Made by a program: the position numbers and the translations under genes
Shown: piece after piece, positions 13,790 through 26,600 of the stretch
Numbering within the stretch: position 1 is the first letter of the stretch
Layout: every line of letters starts with the position of its first letter
The notes under the pieces: generated by a model
Told to the model about the DNA's origin: nothing
The model's database searches: none
Seen by the model: the letters and a program-made list of their open reading frames with translations, nothing else
Assembly: GCF_021869535.1 (NCBI RefSeq)
Contig: NW_026262582.1
Span: 60,214,851 to 60,278,850, forward strand
From: Mytilus californianus
Taxonomy: Eukaryota; Mollusca; Bivalvia; Mytilida; Mytilidae
Direction of reading: 5' to 3'
Length of the DNA: 64,000 nt

Positions 13790-14115
13790 TATAGAATAAG
13801 GAGACATAGTTATATTACCAGTGAAACCACTATCAATCAGATACTAACCGACATATACGTGAGCATCTATATGTCACCTTTCGGTGTTCCACAATGAGCA
13901 AAATACACAGTTCATTGAAAACACTAAAGGGCCTCGACCTTACAACAAAAACAAGAAACAATTTAAACAAGAAAACAACGGCCTGATTGACAAACAAAAC
14001 GACAAAGAAACACAAATATGAAACAAGCTGCAAAGACGAGTCAGGCACATTTAGAATGATGTGGTGGGTCTTATAACGTCTTGACTCATAAGATCGATAC
14101 AAAGCACAGAAACAC
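13790..14115 (+). repeat. Interspersed repeat family D, degenerate copy
   Basis: Contains GGAGACATAGTTATATTACC, TCCACAATGAGCAAAATAC, an A-rich AACAAGAAAACAACGG segment and an ACTCATAAGATCGATAC end. The last three resemble a composite mussel repeat also seen at 25865-26300. The open frames 13709-13897 and 13833-14102 are read as repeat translations. Confidence 0.5.
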
Positions 14116-16900
14116 TAAAGAAATGAAATACAGATCTGAGATTACTCATATTTACTAAAACCTAGTTTAAAGCCCATAATAACTAATGATAGAAAAGACA
14201 TGTATCCAAGAGTTTTCATTGGGTTTAATCTTTTTCGGCCCTTTTCTTAAAAACCACATTTTGTTTGCCACGCTCAATATGTTTCTGCTAACTAAAGTGA
14301 ACATATCTTTGTTTAAGATTTGCCTTTTTGCTAACAAAACAAATTCAGTCTGCAGCAGTGTAGTCTCATTTCTTATGATTCTGCATATTTGTTTTGTATT
14401 TTTTTTGTAATAAATGACATTCAATTTAAACAAAACATGCTTATATGATTTTTTTAAAAAGATAACGTAAAATTGCATTAAAAATCAAGAAATAATGCTG
14501 CGGAAAGGTGAGCATATTAGGCTTAAGCGTCAGGTACAAAATAAAAACTTATTAAGACGATTTCATTTTTAAGTGTCTCGATCTGGTCTGTTGGTATTGA
14601 CCTTTGGCATATGTAAATGTTGTAAGCAAAATAAACCGAGGAAAAGAGTTTTTGAAAATGACTTTATTGTTAAGCTATTTACGTACAAAATTCTTTTAAT
14701 TCCTGTTAAACATTCAAGTTGAAATTAGTTTCTTTCCGTTATGAGTTTGCTAAACAATTCTCTCCAATCTAATGTTCTCATCGGATGAAATTGTCTATCC
14801 GAGATAAACACAAGTAATAACGTAGTCTGTTTTGCCAACTTAATACATGACGAATTTACTCAAATTATGTATAATGTAAGTAATAGGGCTTGCCGTTATG
14901 TTGACGTCTGATTCCAGCTCAAAACTATCAATGCAAGTTTAGATATTGTCAAAAGACTAGCATACAATTGATGCAAGTTACACAACGCACGTTGGAAATT
15001 GAAGAAAAACAACGTAAAATATGTTTTATACTACAAAATTGCGATATCTTTTCTTCACTGAAGTATGAATCCCGAGTCATTCAATTTTGATAACTCGTAG
15101 GGGTTTTAAACTTTAAACGACCCAATACAAACAAATTGATAACATATGAATATTAAAGACACAAAGAAGATTTCAAAGTATATTCATGCAAAGGGGTGTT
15201 ACTCTAGGAATGTTTATGGTTTATTCGAAATGATTAAAATGTTTAAAATAATTCATAAGAAGCTTTTGTATATAACTCTTTCCAAAATTTGACAAGAATC
15301 TAAAACCTTAAAAAAGAATGATATAAAGAAGATGCGTGAGTTTATGCCAATGAGACAGCAAACCATTTATATACAAATCAAAAGGAATTTAACCTACGTA
15401 TTTTCAAATATACAAATGCTTTGGTCACAATAACCAAAGCTCTTAATCGTCCACAGTATGGAAACGTTGTGTATGCATTTAACCGAAACTATCATAAATC
15501 ATTACGCCATATTTCAATTTATTCCATGATAATTAAAATGTGAGTGAATCATATGATAGAATGATAATTCTTCTTATAGAATCAATATTTAGTTTGGTAG
15601 TAGAAAGATTGTATCATTCTTTTTCGTGATTTAACGATTTGCTTATCCTAACCTATAGTGTTCATATTTTACCTAAAAGTGTACATCACTTTATGATAGG
15701 AATAATAAGAGCAGAACCACATGAGTAGCAAGACGAGCTAACATCCTTTACATTGAAGAAAGCTACTAGTTTGAAGGATCAACACATGGCTCAGTTTTCT
15801 TATTTTGATTACTGCTGTACGCCACAATAAAATACACATGCTAAAGGCACCGTTCTATTCCTCTCTTTTCAGCTAAGGACTTGATAGTATACACACTAAG
15901 TGAACGGTAGTAATAGAAACTTCACGAACTATATGTTTTTTTCATTGTTCACCTAGTTTAAGAGGAATCATTAACGGGTGTGTATGTGTTTTTTTTTACT
16001 ATCCAACACAAGCACCAATCTTTTACATATACCATTGCTGTATGCATTTGCAGTCCTTTAGATGTGTATGGCTTCATTATTAACTAATTTTTAACATTAA
16101 AGTAAAAACAAAGAAATTACGAAGTTTCCGCTCTATTTCTTTTAGCAAATATTCTACTGAAAATGGGAAAAATACTCACCCATTACTAATAGAGTGTTTT
16201 GATATATGAATCTTCACGGTGTGTTGTAACGTTAAATGATGAATACCAAATAGTATCGGTAGGCATCGTTTCATCTTGGTCTTTCAAATATTTTTTTTTT
16301 CTAATTTTAAACACAGTTGACTTAAAACGAATTAATATTGTTATGTTCTGTCGTTGCGCATAACTCTTGATTCTTGTTAGTTCAAATAAATAACCTTCTA
16401 AACCGAAATTTGGGAAGCTTTTTGTATGAAACTTTTTGAATTTTCAAACCAAAAACCAAAACTTGCCACAAAGCACCGTTAATGTATTTATGTAAATGGA
16501 TCATCGCACTTTTAGTTACTGTAACTGTGCATTTTTAAAAGGAAATAAGATAAAACGTTAGAAATGATATGATTTGCATAACTGTGAAAATACCACAAAT
16601 CTTAACCTGCACTGTATCTGCAATTTATAAAGCTAAGGATGAATGTAACATGCGGGTAACCTACTGTGAAATTTTGTGATATTATTAAACAAAGTGGGGA
16701 TTCATTAAATCTAATAATATGGCAAATAATCTATTTTCTCAGGCATAACTTTATCAAAAAAGCAAACCCTGAAACTCTCTCAATTGATAAAGATATTATA
16801 CCACGTCGGAAACAAGGTTATTAAGATTCATGTATTCCTCATAAACAATCGAATCAAACAGTAACTTGAATAAAACTAATTTTTAGCTTGGTTGTTGTTC
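14116..16900. other. Gene-free stretch
   Basis: No convincing exon. A weak family-D-like fragment is at about 15310-15420 (AATGAGACAGCAAACCA). The opposed open frames 14167-14478 and 14186-14410 mirror each other and lack any family features. The rest is AT-rich sequence with nothing I can name. Confidence 0.5.
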
Positions 16901-17242
16901 ATTCTTTTAGGCAGTTCCTTAACGAATGTAGAAAGCCATTTTTTTTATTAAGAGTGAAAAAAAATCTAACAAAAATTCAACATATATCATACATTTGTGC
17001 AACAAATTAAAACTAAAATATGCATGTAACAACACTATATAACACAGACACATGGCAAAAGAAAGAGTACAAAACCAAATTAAAAAATTCTGATACAGCA
17101 TGCTCATATATCTATAACACATGAAAAGCAGATCACAGCTATTTATTTTTCCTTGTCATTTCTGAGGCTTTTTTTTTGTCTGATATTTTTATTTGTTGGC
17201 CCTTTTGAAATAATTGATTCGTTTCTGTGTTCATGGTTCTTT

Positions 17243-17252
17243 TTTATTTATT
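17243..17252 (-). terminator. Polyadenylation signals of gene A
   Basis: Two overlapping AATAAA hexamers on the minus strand, about 40 nt past the stop codon of gene A. They are in the expected place for 3' end formation. A weak similarity to sequence after gene C (about 47370-47450) suggests the 3' flank was duplicated with the exon. Confidence 0.5.
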
Positions 17253-17292
17253 ACTGCGTGAACTGTTTTAAGCATATTTCTAATCATTTTCT

Positions 17293-17675
17293 CTATTTAT
17301 AATGATGCATTTCAATAGTTACAGGGACCAGGCTTTTGTATGGTTGAGCATAACTACAAGCAGCTTCAGTTTCACTTTTTTTTCTTTTGGGGTCACTGGA
17401 TTCATTCTGTACTACTGGATATGCATAACAATCGGAATTTCGATCTGTTAATATGTCGTCATCGATGGTATGGTATATATGCATACTTTTCTTTTGTGTA
17501 GATATATTTTGATTGTCTTTGACTGAACCTCTTAGAATTCTGTTTTCTTCATTTGAAATTGTCATGTTTGGTTTTTTCCCTCTATTTCTGAACTGCACAC
17601 AAGCAGAACAGCTCAAAACCAGCAATATAATTCCTGCAATTCCTCCGCAGTAGACAAACAACTTCAAATTTAGCA
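17293..17675 (-). CDS. Gene A exon 5: membrane helix and tail
   Basis: 383 bp, acceptor TTTTATAG, stop TAG. The hydrophobic stretch is followed by VQFRNRGKK as the stop-transfer sequence. The cytoplasmic part has HIYHTIDDD, CYAYPVV and QPYKSLVPV. It is paralogous to 47932-48272 along its length, with the same start GTGCTAAA and the same order of motifs. Confidence 0.9.
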
Positions 17676-20600
17676 CTATAAAACAAGAAATGCATATGTA
17701 TAGATTTGCACTTTAGCGATTTAGTGTGTGTAATAAAAATGTCCCTCTTCATTGACATTCACTATGTAACCTTTACTGTTTAGTCCATTTTTGGTAAGAT
17801 ACTTGTGGCGTGGCTCGGTATTTTTACATCACGCCATTGTGTTATTGTGCTATGGTCATTTTTTGATTTCTTGTCTTTCATTTTTGTTTATGTACTTTGT
17901 CTATAGAGTGTCTATATGCCATTTTGTTTTTCTTTGTTGAAATAGTTTTGTTTTTATAGTGATTAAGATTATAACACAATGTTGACTGCTGTACCCCAAT
18001 TTTTGACATTTTATCTATTATGTCTGTTTGTTTAGCTCACACATTGTTGTCAATATAATGGAATTCTATGCGACTGTCAAACAAGTGAGAGGTTTAGCTA
18101 GCTATAAAACCAGGTTTAATCCACCATTTCCTACACGAGGAAATGCCTGTACAAAGTCAGAAATATGACAAGTGTTTTCCAATCGTTTAATGTGTTTGAG
18201 CTTTTGAGTTTACTTTCCGTTTTGAATTTTCTTTGGAGCTCGGTATGTTTGCTGTTTTACTTTTTACTTAAGGCATGTTCAAAATATTTGTCATCTGCTT
18301 ATTTTTCTGATAAAAATTATTAAAACATAAAATATCGGTGAATATCATGATAGTTGAATTAAAAAAAGACGCATAAATTGAGTACTCGATTATGTTAACG
18401 GGCCATAATCGAGTCCTCGCTCGGAAATACATCTTTTAATTTGAAACACCACATAGCCTTGAGTGTCGTTGTCTTATGTACGCTAAAACATAAACTTTAT
18501 TTTCTATATAAAGATATCATACCAAATATCTCTAACACTACATGTACTTATCGGCTAACAATGATTTAATCAAGAATTCAAAAAATATCTATTGAATATA
18601 TATGAAAACAAAGTCAAAACTGACCAAACAACAGTTACATTCGTTTTTGTAAAGAAAATGTATTCACAGAAATAAATGCACGTGGAGATAAGCTGTCACT
18701 GTTGCGTTTGGCTAATTACTGAGGTCATCACAGGTTGTGACGAATTTGCTCGTAAGAAATATTATCTTGTCCAATGAAAGTCGGTTTCGCAAATTTGTAA
18801 CTAAAAGCCATGCAGACGCAAATAATCGCTCTGACGCTATTCCGATGTGGCCGAAAATTTTATTTTAGAACCATTTTTAAATTAAATGCATAGGCCTGGA
18901 AAAGCTGCTCTCTTATGCAGCCCATCACCTTAAAACAGTACGAGACTTTGACGGTAGCTGTTAGGGAAATTTTAAACGATAACCGGTTCTACTAAGCGAG
19001 TATTCGAGTATTCGTTGACATCCCTCAAATATACTAAACATACTTTTGTTCAATGAGGATAAGAATAAAATCTCATTAAGATATATAAAGTATTGCTCGA
19101 CTATCAAAACTTGTTACCCGTCTGTTTTTCGGAAAAAATATCCTCCGTGGCTCTTGTGGAATGCGCGGTGTTGTCTACAAAGAAAATATGACATAAATTA
19201 CGTCATATAATAATGTCGGAGTAAACAATTTTATTTTAGCGTAAATATCATATACAGCAGTCCAAATCAAACAGTTTTACAACAAATGAAATTCAGAGTT
19301 AAACAAGTTTTTTTCCGAGGTTTTTATGTACCTTTACTGGTCACTAATGATTATTTTGAAAACGTGCATCTGACAAACACAAATCTAAATCCTGGTATCT
19401 CTGATCAGTTTATTTGATTAAATCTAAAATCGGATTTTCTTAATTTTCTGCAGTCTTTTTGCATTTTATTGATGATTTATCATTCTGATTGTCTTATTTG
19501 CTCACGATTACCTTGAATAAACTCACAGAAACAAAAAAAAAACAACAAAAAACTAATTTATTCTCATATAATACTAGTTTATTCATCTATAGAAACAAAT
19601 ACATAAAGAGAAAGAAAACATGAAAGACAATACATAAACATCTAAATTCAGTTGATTCAATTTGACGGATGACCTAAGAAAAATACAGATGATGGATTTA
19701 TTTTCACATCTAGTATAAATATTTGGTTACTAGCATTCCGACTTTAATCGATGGCTAAGCATACATTGAAACTGGGTACCATACTTCAACATGTTGAAGG
19801 TTCATTAGAGATTAAAAAACCTCTGCAAGAAATGCGAAAAAAAGGCTACTCAATCTTTAGTTTTCTATGTAATGTTTTATGGACTATTCGTTTTTGCCAT
19901 AACATTGTCAGTTTGTTTAATCGACTAATGAGTTTTGAATACCCCCTCGTTGTGCTCCGCTTCTTTTTGATAATACAGTAAACTCTTGTTGGTTTTTTGG
20001 CTCTGGAAGGGTAAGCATTGCCTTTGCAAGATGTTGAATTGCTTAAGCAAATACAAATCCGACATTAACGAAAAGACACAGTATATTCACTAAGCAGGTA
20101 TTAGACTCTGAATGTGTAAATTAAAAGAATACCGTACAAACACCCAAAATAAAGGCATTTCAGAACAATCTCTATCATATGTGTATTTAATGATATTGCG
20201 CAATAGGACAACATATATCAAACTGTATAATGACAAATTTGATTGAGTGTTTAGGGTACATTTAGAAACATTATGACATTTTGACTGAGTGTGGATTTTC
20301 ATAGCGGATCGGGACCAAGCATGCAAATAAAGAATGGTTTTCCCTGTTGACGCATTTTTTAATCGCTTCTTTTTGGAGATCACGTGATACCCTGTATTTA
20401 TGTTTGTTACCTTGATTTGTGAGATTTAAACATCGGTAAATTACGGTTGTTTAAATTGATATGGTGAGAATTAAACGAGATAATTCGACGTGTGTTTTAT
20501 TTTCGCTTATGTACTTTGTCTATATAGTGTCTATATGCCATTTTGTTTTTCTTTGTTGAAATAGTCATTAGTGTTTTCATACAAGTGAGAGGTTTAGCTA

Positions 20601-23600
20601 GCTTTAACACCAGGTTCAATCCACCCTTTTTACATAAGAAAATGCCTGTACCAAGTCAGGAATATGACAGTTGTTATCCATTTGTTTGATGTGTTTGAAC
20701 TTTTGATTTTGCCATTTCATTTGAGGACTTTCCTTTTTGAATTTTCCTCGGAGTTCAGTATTTTTGTGATTTTACTTTTTTTTTTATAGTGATTAAGATT
20801 ATAACACAATGTTGACTGCTGCACCCCAATTTTTGACTTTTTGCCTATTATGTCTGTTTGTTTTGCTCACACATTGTTGTCGATATAATGGAATTATATG
20901 CGACTGTCATACAAGTGAGAGGTTCAGCTAGCTATAATACCAGGATTAACCCACTATTTTCTGCATTACGAAATGCCTGTACCAAGTCAGGAATATGACA
21001 GTTGTTTGCCATTCGTTTAATGTGTTTTAGCTTTTGATTTTGCCAGTTGATAAAGGACTTTTCGTTTTGAATTTTCTTTGAAGTTCGGTATTTTATTTTT
21101 TTACTTTTAATAATAAACCAATGCAGATTGGTCAAAACATGTTCAAGAGAGCTATAAGATACCAACATGATAATCAAAAAGATGAATTCAGAATTAGAAA
21201 ATCAACTATTATAATTGAACTCTCGATTACAAAGGTTTGAACAATCTCATATGTTAAAACCAGGACAGTTTGACAATATAAATACAGAACCTACCGCTTA
21301 CTTCATTTGGTATACACCCTACTACATTATCACACCTGTGCAATAGATAATAATAAATTAATGCTAGGCAATATTAATTGATAAGTTCAACATTATGTAA
21401 TATAAAGGTCTTAAAGAATATAGCTATATTTTTGAGGAATGTAGAAAAAATATTGTAAGCAGCTGTACTGCTCATAATTAATTTAATGATACGCAGTTGT
21501 ATATTTTAGCTGCCATTTCCATTTGATTTTTTGTACTGAATTCCTCTTGTAACACTATATGTGTCTGAGAGTTTACAATAAAGAATTTGAACTTGAACTT
21601 GAACACGTGTCATATGTATTTGACTTGTTATTTCTTGTAATTTCGTTACGTAACCTTCATTGAGATGGGAACGATTTTAACTATGTATAAAAAATCTTGC
21701 ATATCACTGAATGCGTAGTTTCTTATGTCAAGATGACGTTATGGACATGCATGTACATGTATCACAATTGTCAACAACGGAATGATATAGTTTGTTTTTC
21801 CACAATATTTAAACAAATTTCTATAAACAATTTTCAAACATATTATTTTAGCACCAAAACATTTGTATCGGACATCTAATTGGCAAACATCATCGACCGG
21901 ATCTTTTAATGAGGCCTTTCTTTTTTTTCCATTGAAGACCGTAAGGAACAATTCATGATGTTATCAAATTAAAAGATGAATACTAGTTTTTGACACACTA
22001 ATGTATTTAAAATAACTGTTGAATGATTTTTTTCTATATAGTTAAAATAACTGTATATGTCAGTTGATAGATTTTTATTTTTTGATTTTCAAATTAAATG
22101 TGCTTATTCCTATCAACATTTGTTGTCGCCATGAATGCAATTTTGTCTTCCTGCACTATTCATGACGCTGTTATCTGAAATAAATACTCAAAAACAGAGA
22201 TTCGATAATACAGTACAGTGCATTTTGAGTTTTGAAGTGACATATTTACTATTTTGAGCTTAATTTGATAAATTGTGTTTGGTGCGTAGTATGGTTTCAC
22301 GTGGCAGAAATTGCAAAATAAAGAAATCAAAATCCGCTTAGTTTTCATATTTGTTTTTTTTTTTTTTTTTCTTTTTTTTAAATGTTCTTGTCGACATAGA
22401 AATTAGGTTTGATCATGTAAACAATTTGGTGATTATCCAAAATATGAAACATTGCAATATATTTTGCTATTGTTTTGTTTTTATATCATTAAATGAAATA
22501 TAACGATCTTTCATGATTTATCTTATTCTATTCATTTATCTTTATTAACTTTTTGGTCTATGTTGAGCTTCACATGCTGTATATTGAATTGACTTCCATA
22601 TGTATTTCCTGTATATTTCAGTTGCTGTCTCGTTTGCTCACAACTGTGTCTCTTTTTGTGAACGCAATCAACAATTTAGACATAAGAAAACACAAAAAAG
22701 CAGACATAATACAATTTCCGAAGCAACCAGTTTTTAGCATAATCCTATTCTTTCAATTGTCATTTAATAATGCAAGTAGTTAACGAAAATATCCTTACAT
22801 AGGACTTTATTTAGATTAATGCTATGTTTAAAAGGTAAGCCTGGAATGGTTAACAAAAATTATCTATATTCTATTATTATACGTGAACTTTAACATGTTT
22901 AATGTTTCAAACCAGTTTGATGTTTATGAGAGTACTTTTAAATTAGCGAATCAAGTTTGGTGTGCCAAGTTTTAATCAAAATGGAACAGTGACTTACAAA
23001 TTATATCGGGTGGTCAATATCTTTCATATTTCAAAATGAATTATGATATAAAACAATATCTTTATAACCTTTTAGAGTTATTTAGTATTATTTACAAAAT
23101 TAGATATTGCAAATTCACGATGACCTTTAGAAACATGTAGATGGTTGAATATAATAAAACTCGAAATATGATGAAAGTAATGCAAAGAATATATTTGTAA
23201 CAAAGAACATGCTTGTATATTAATAGTTAAAACTGTAGCATAAGAAAACTAGCATTTGCTTCCATATTGTAGAAATATCCACAACCATGCCAACATTGAA
23301 GGTTTTTTGTCACTTTGTAATACTGAACCTTATCAGAAATTCTCAATATTAATTGGAAAACTATATTCTGTATATTATTTTATATCTTCTAGCTATTTTA
23401 TGCTTGAAAATCTAAATGAATAATGTCATATTGACATGAAGATAATTACATATTTATTGTGTATACTAGTACCTTATGACTAATTACATGTACCTCTTGT
23501 AACTCTTGTACTGCACGCTTATGAAAATTGTATAACAACTGTTGAAATAAAAATATTTAATTTAATAGTATTTTACCTCTCTACACTCTGACAGTTGCAA

Positions 23601-26600
23601 CGAACCAGACATCTTTCACCGAATCTGTTGTTTCCACACGGGGTGCACGAGTTGCCGCTTATAGATGTAAAACCAATGTTGCATTCTGGAAAATAGGTAA
23701 TAATATGAATATGATATGTTATCTATTTTTCAATCGTTCATTAAGATAAATTTATCACATCGATTGGTTTGTTTTTGAAGTTTACACCAAAGAGTGTAGA
23801 TACTACCATCGAGGACCTGTTGGTTCAAATTCAGTATAATATATGCAAACACGATTATTTGACTTTATGTTAATTTTTTTATTTGTCCTATCGAGAAGCT
23901 GCGTTGGGCAATTTAACATCAGGGTTCTTTAAAGTGACATACTAAAATTCTTTCCTGGCCTTATTACGATACAAAAAAATAAATAGGCGTTGGCGTACAA
24001 AACTATATGCCTGGTATGTCTTTTTTTCGTTGGTATAAGATGGAATGCGAAAAAAAAACGTAAAATTAATGAGATTGCACTTCAGCTAGAAAATAAAGAA
24101 ACTGCCACTTAAAAATTTATTTATGATAACATATTTGTAAATTCCAAAATTAATTGTCTGTTAGTTGCTCATGGGTATTTTAACAATGTATGCACTTGTA
24201 AATATGTTACTGAATAATACTAATTTTGTTGTTGTTGATTAATGGATAATTTTTAAACGAAAACTCAAGCCCTACTAACATGTAGTTCACATTGGAGTAG
24301 TCTGTCAAAAAGGTTTGAGTCAACAATATCATTTTAGAAAATTTTGGGAAACTAGGCATTTTCAATTATGATATAATATATACAGATTTACATGTTTTGG
24401 CTAATTTAGATTTTATTCGTACATTTATGCATTTTTTTAATTTTTTTAAGTCTGTAGTGTTATATATCTATGATGTATGTTTACATTAGTTTGGCTGCTT
24501 GATCCCAATAAGTATGAAGTTAAGCAAATGTGTTTGGTTTGCTTGCTCATACGCTTTTCTCAATATGGCGGATCTAAAAACAACTGCCATAAAAGTGGGC
24601 GGTTTAGCTAGCTATAAAACCAGGTTTAACCCTCCTGTCGTTGAAAAATGTTAATTCCAAATCAGGAATAAACAGTTGTTTTCCATTCGATGGTTGATAT
24701 AGTCGATAGTTTGGTTTTGTTAGGTTTCATAGTCTTTAAATTAAATTAAACTTGAGTTTGGTATTTTTGTTAATACATATTTTTACCCTTACACAATAAT
24801 AATTTAACATAATTTTGGTCCGTTTGCGCACAACCTTTAATTTGACCCTTAATTGGTGATTATTTAAGTGTGGTTAGAAATGTCTGTCTGACTTATGATA
24901 AATAATAAATTGAAAGTTTAAAAAGGGAACAACCATGATGTCACATTATAATCGACAGACGTATAAAGTCACCACCCTGGTTGATAAGATAACTGACGTT
25001 TTCCAAATTGTGCATGAAATGCTGATACTTTTTTTCCATTCCATAAAATTGAGAATGTGTCAAAGAGACAACAACCCGACCATAGAGCAGACAACAACCG
25101 ATGGCCACCAATGGGTGCATTGATTAATTGTTTCCAATGGACCTGTTGTAGTTTTTTTGTGATAAGTTTAGCATGTTATCAATAAAATTAAAGTTTGAAT
25201 ACATTATTTGATAATAATTTTATCAATGTATACATCTGTAACAATGTCTACCTATAGCAGAAGCCTTCTTGACAGCAATTACATAAAAAAAGAAAAAAGT
25301 AATTCATGTGTTCATTGTATAGTGGCTTTCTTATCCTACTTTTTTAACTCTGAAAAAGTGGTTAGGAAAGGTTTCGTTACGCTTTCTTGTAATTTGTATT
25401 GTTAATTTTTATAATTGGGAATGTTAAGCAAGGTTTAATTGAATACTTAACTAAGCAGTGAAGTTTGTTTAACTATTGCTGCATTTTTTTTCGACAAAAG
25501 TTGAAAAAGGAAGGCAACATTGACGGGATTCAATATATAGTACTTACCTGTACATATACCATGTTTGTCTTCATAGCCCGCACAACAATACTCTATTTTG
25601 CTATAAACAAAGCATATTAAATAAATTAAAAAAGATCTTTAACAAAATCGTTTTTATAATTGTTACGAACATTTCTATAATCTACTCTTCCTCGGAGGAC
25701 TCGTGAGGACATGACGAATTCAATGACTCTCGTAAGGCTTGGGAGTTTATTTCAACAAACCTTCGTCACGATCATTACATGTTCCTGAGCAATAATTTGT
25801 TATGAATATACAAGGGCTACCTGTTACCATCATATTTGCTGTTTAACATAGCTATATTCTAACAATGAGAAGAAGTGGTATGACTTCCAAGGGGACAACT
25901 ACCGCTAAAAACCAACTGACGATTATGTTAGGAACTATATGTCACTATATGGCAGTTAACAACCGAAAAAGCCAATACTATATACAATTAAGTTATAAAA
26001 AGGCACTTACATGACATACTGTTAAGTAAACACAAAATAAACCAGCTACCTCAATATTCATAAAATAGATAAACGAAAAACAAATATATAAGACATCAAC
26101 CAACGATAACCACTGACTTTTCGGATCTTGTTTTTAGACAGGCACATACACAATTTCGTGGGTTTGAAGATGTGTGCAAGCCCTCGATCCTCTCATTGGT
26201 CGCGGTGTTACAGCACAACATAAGAACGAACTATAAACGTTTGTTGAGAAATGCTTGATTCATCAGATCGATCCAAATCACAAAAACCGCTATCATTATG
26301 TGTGGTTGATAATTATGTAGAACTTTGATTATGTAACTTTGCCATACACAAGTTTAAACAAGTTGAGTGCAATTCAAATACTTACTTAATTAAAATAGCT
26401 TATAAGACAATCCGCTACACACTTTATTGCGTGATTATGTTAAATTGATCGTTGATGAGTACAATCACAAATTATGTTTTATTTTATATGAAGACGTTTG
26501 AAACGTATAGTTTATTCTTGCAAACTGTACGCACTATGAGTTTATTGTTTTCGAATAGTTACAATCGTCAGTAACAGAAACAAGTAAAGCGATAAAATGA

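Noticed and set aside
23475-23565. Possible retroelement 3' end (TTGTAACTCTTGTACTGC, ending AAATAAAAATATTTAA)
   Set aside because: Resembles LINE 3' ends only loosely. It has no tandem tail or second copy in the window, and it lies directly beside gene A exon 3, so I do not list it as a feature.
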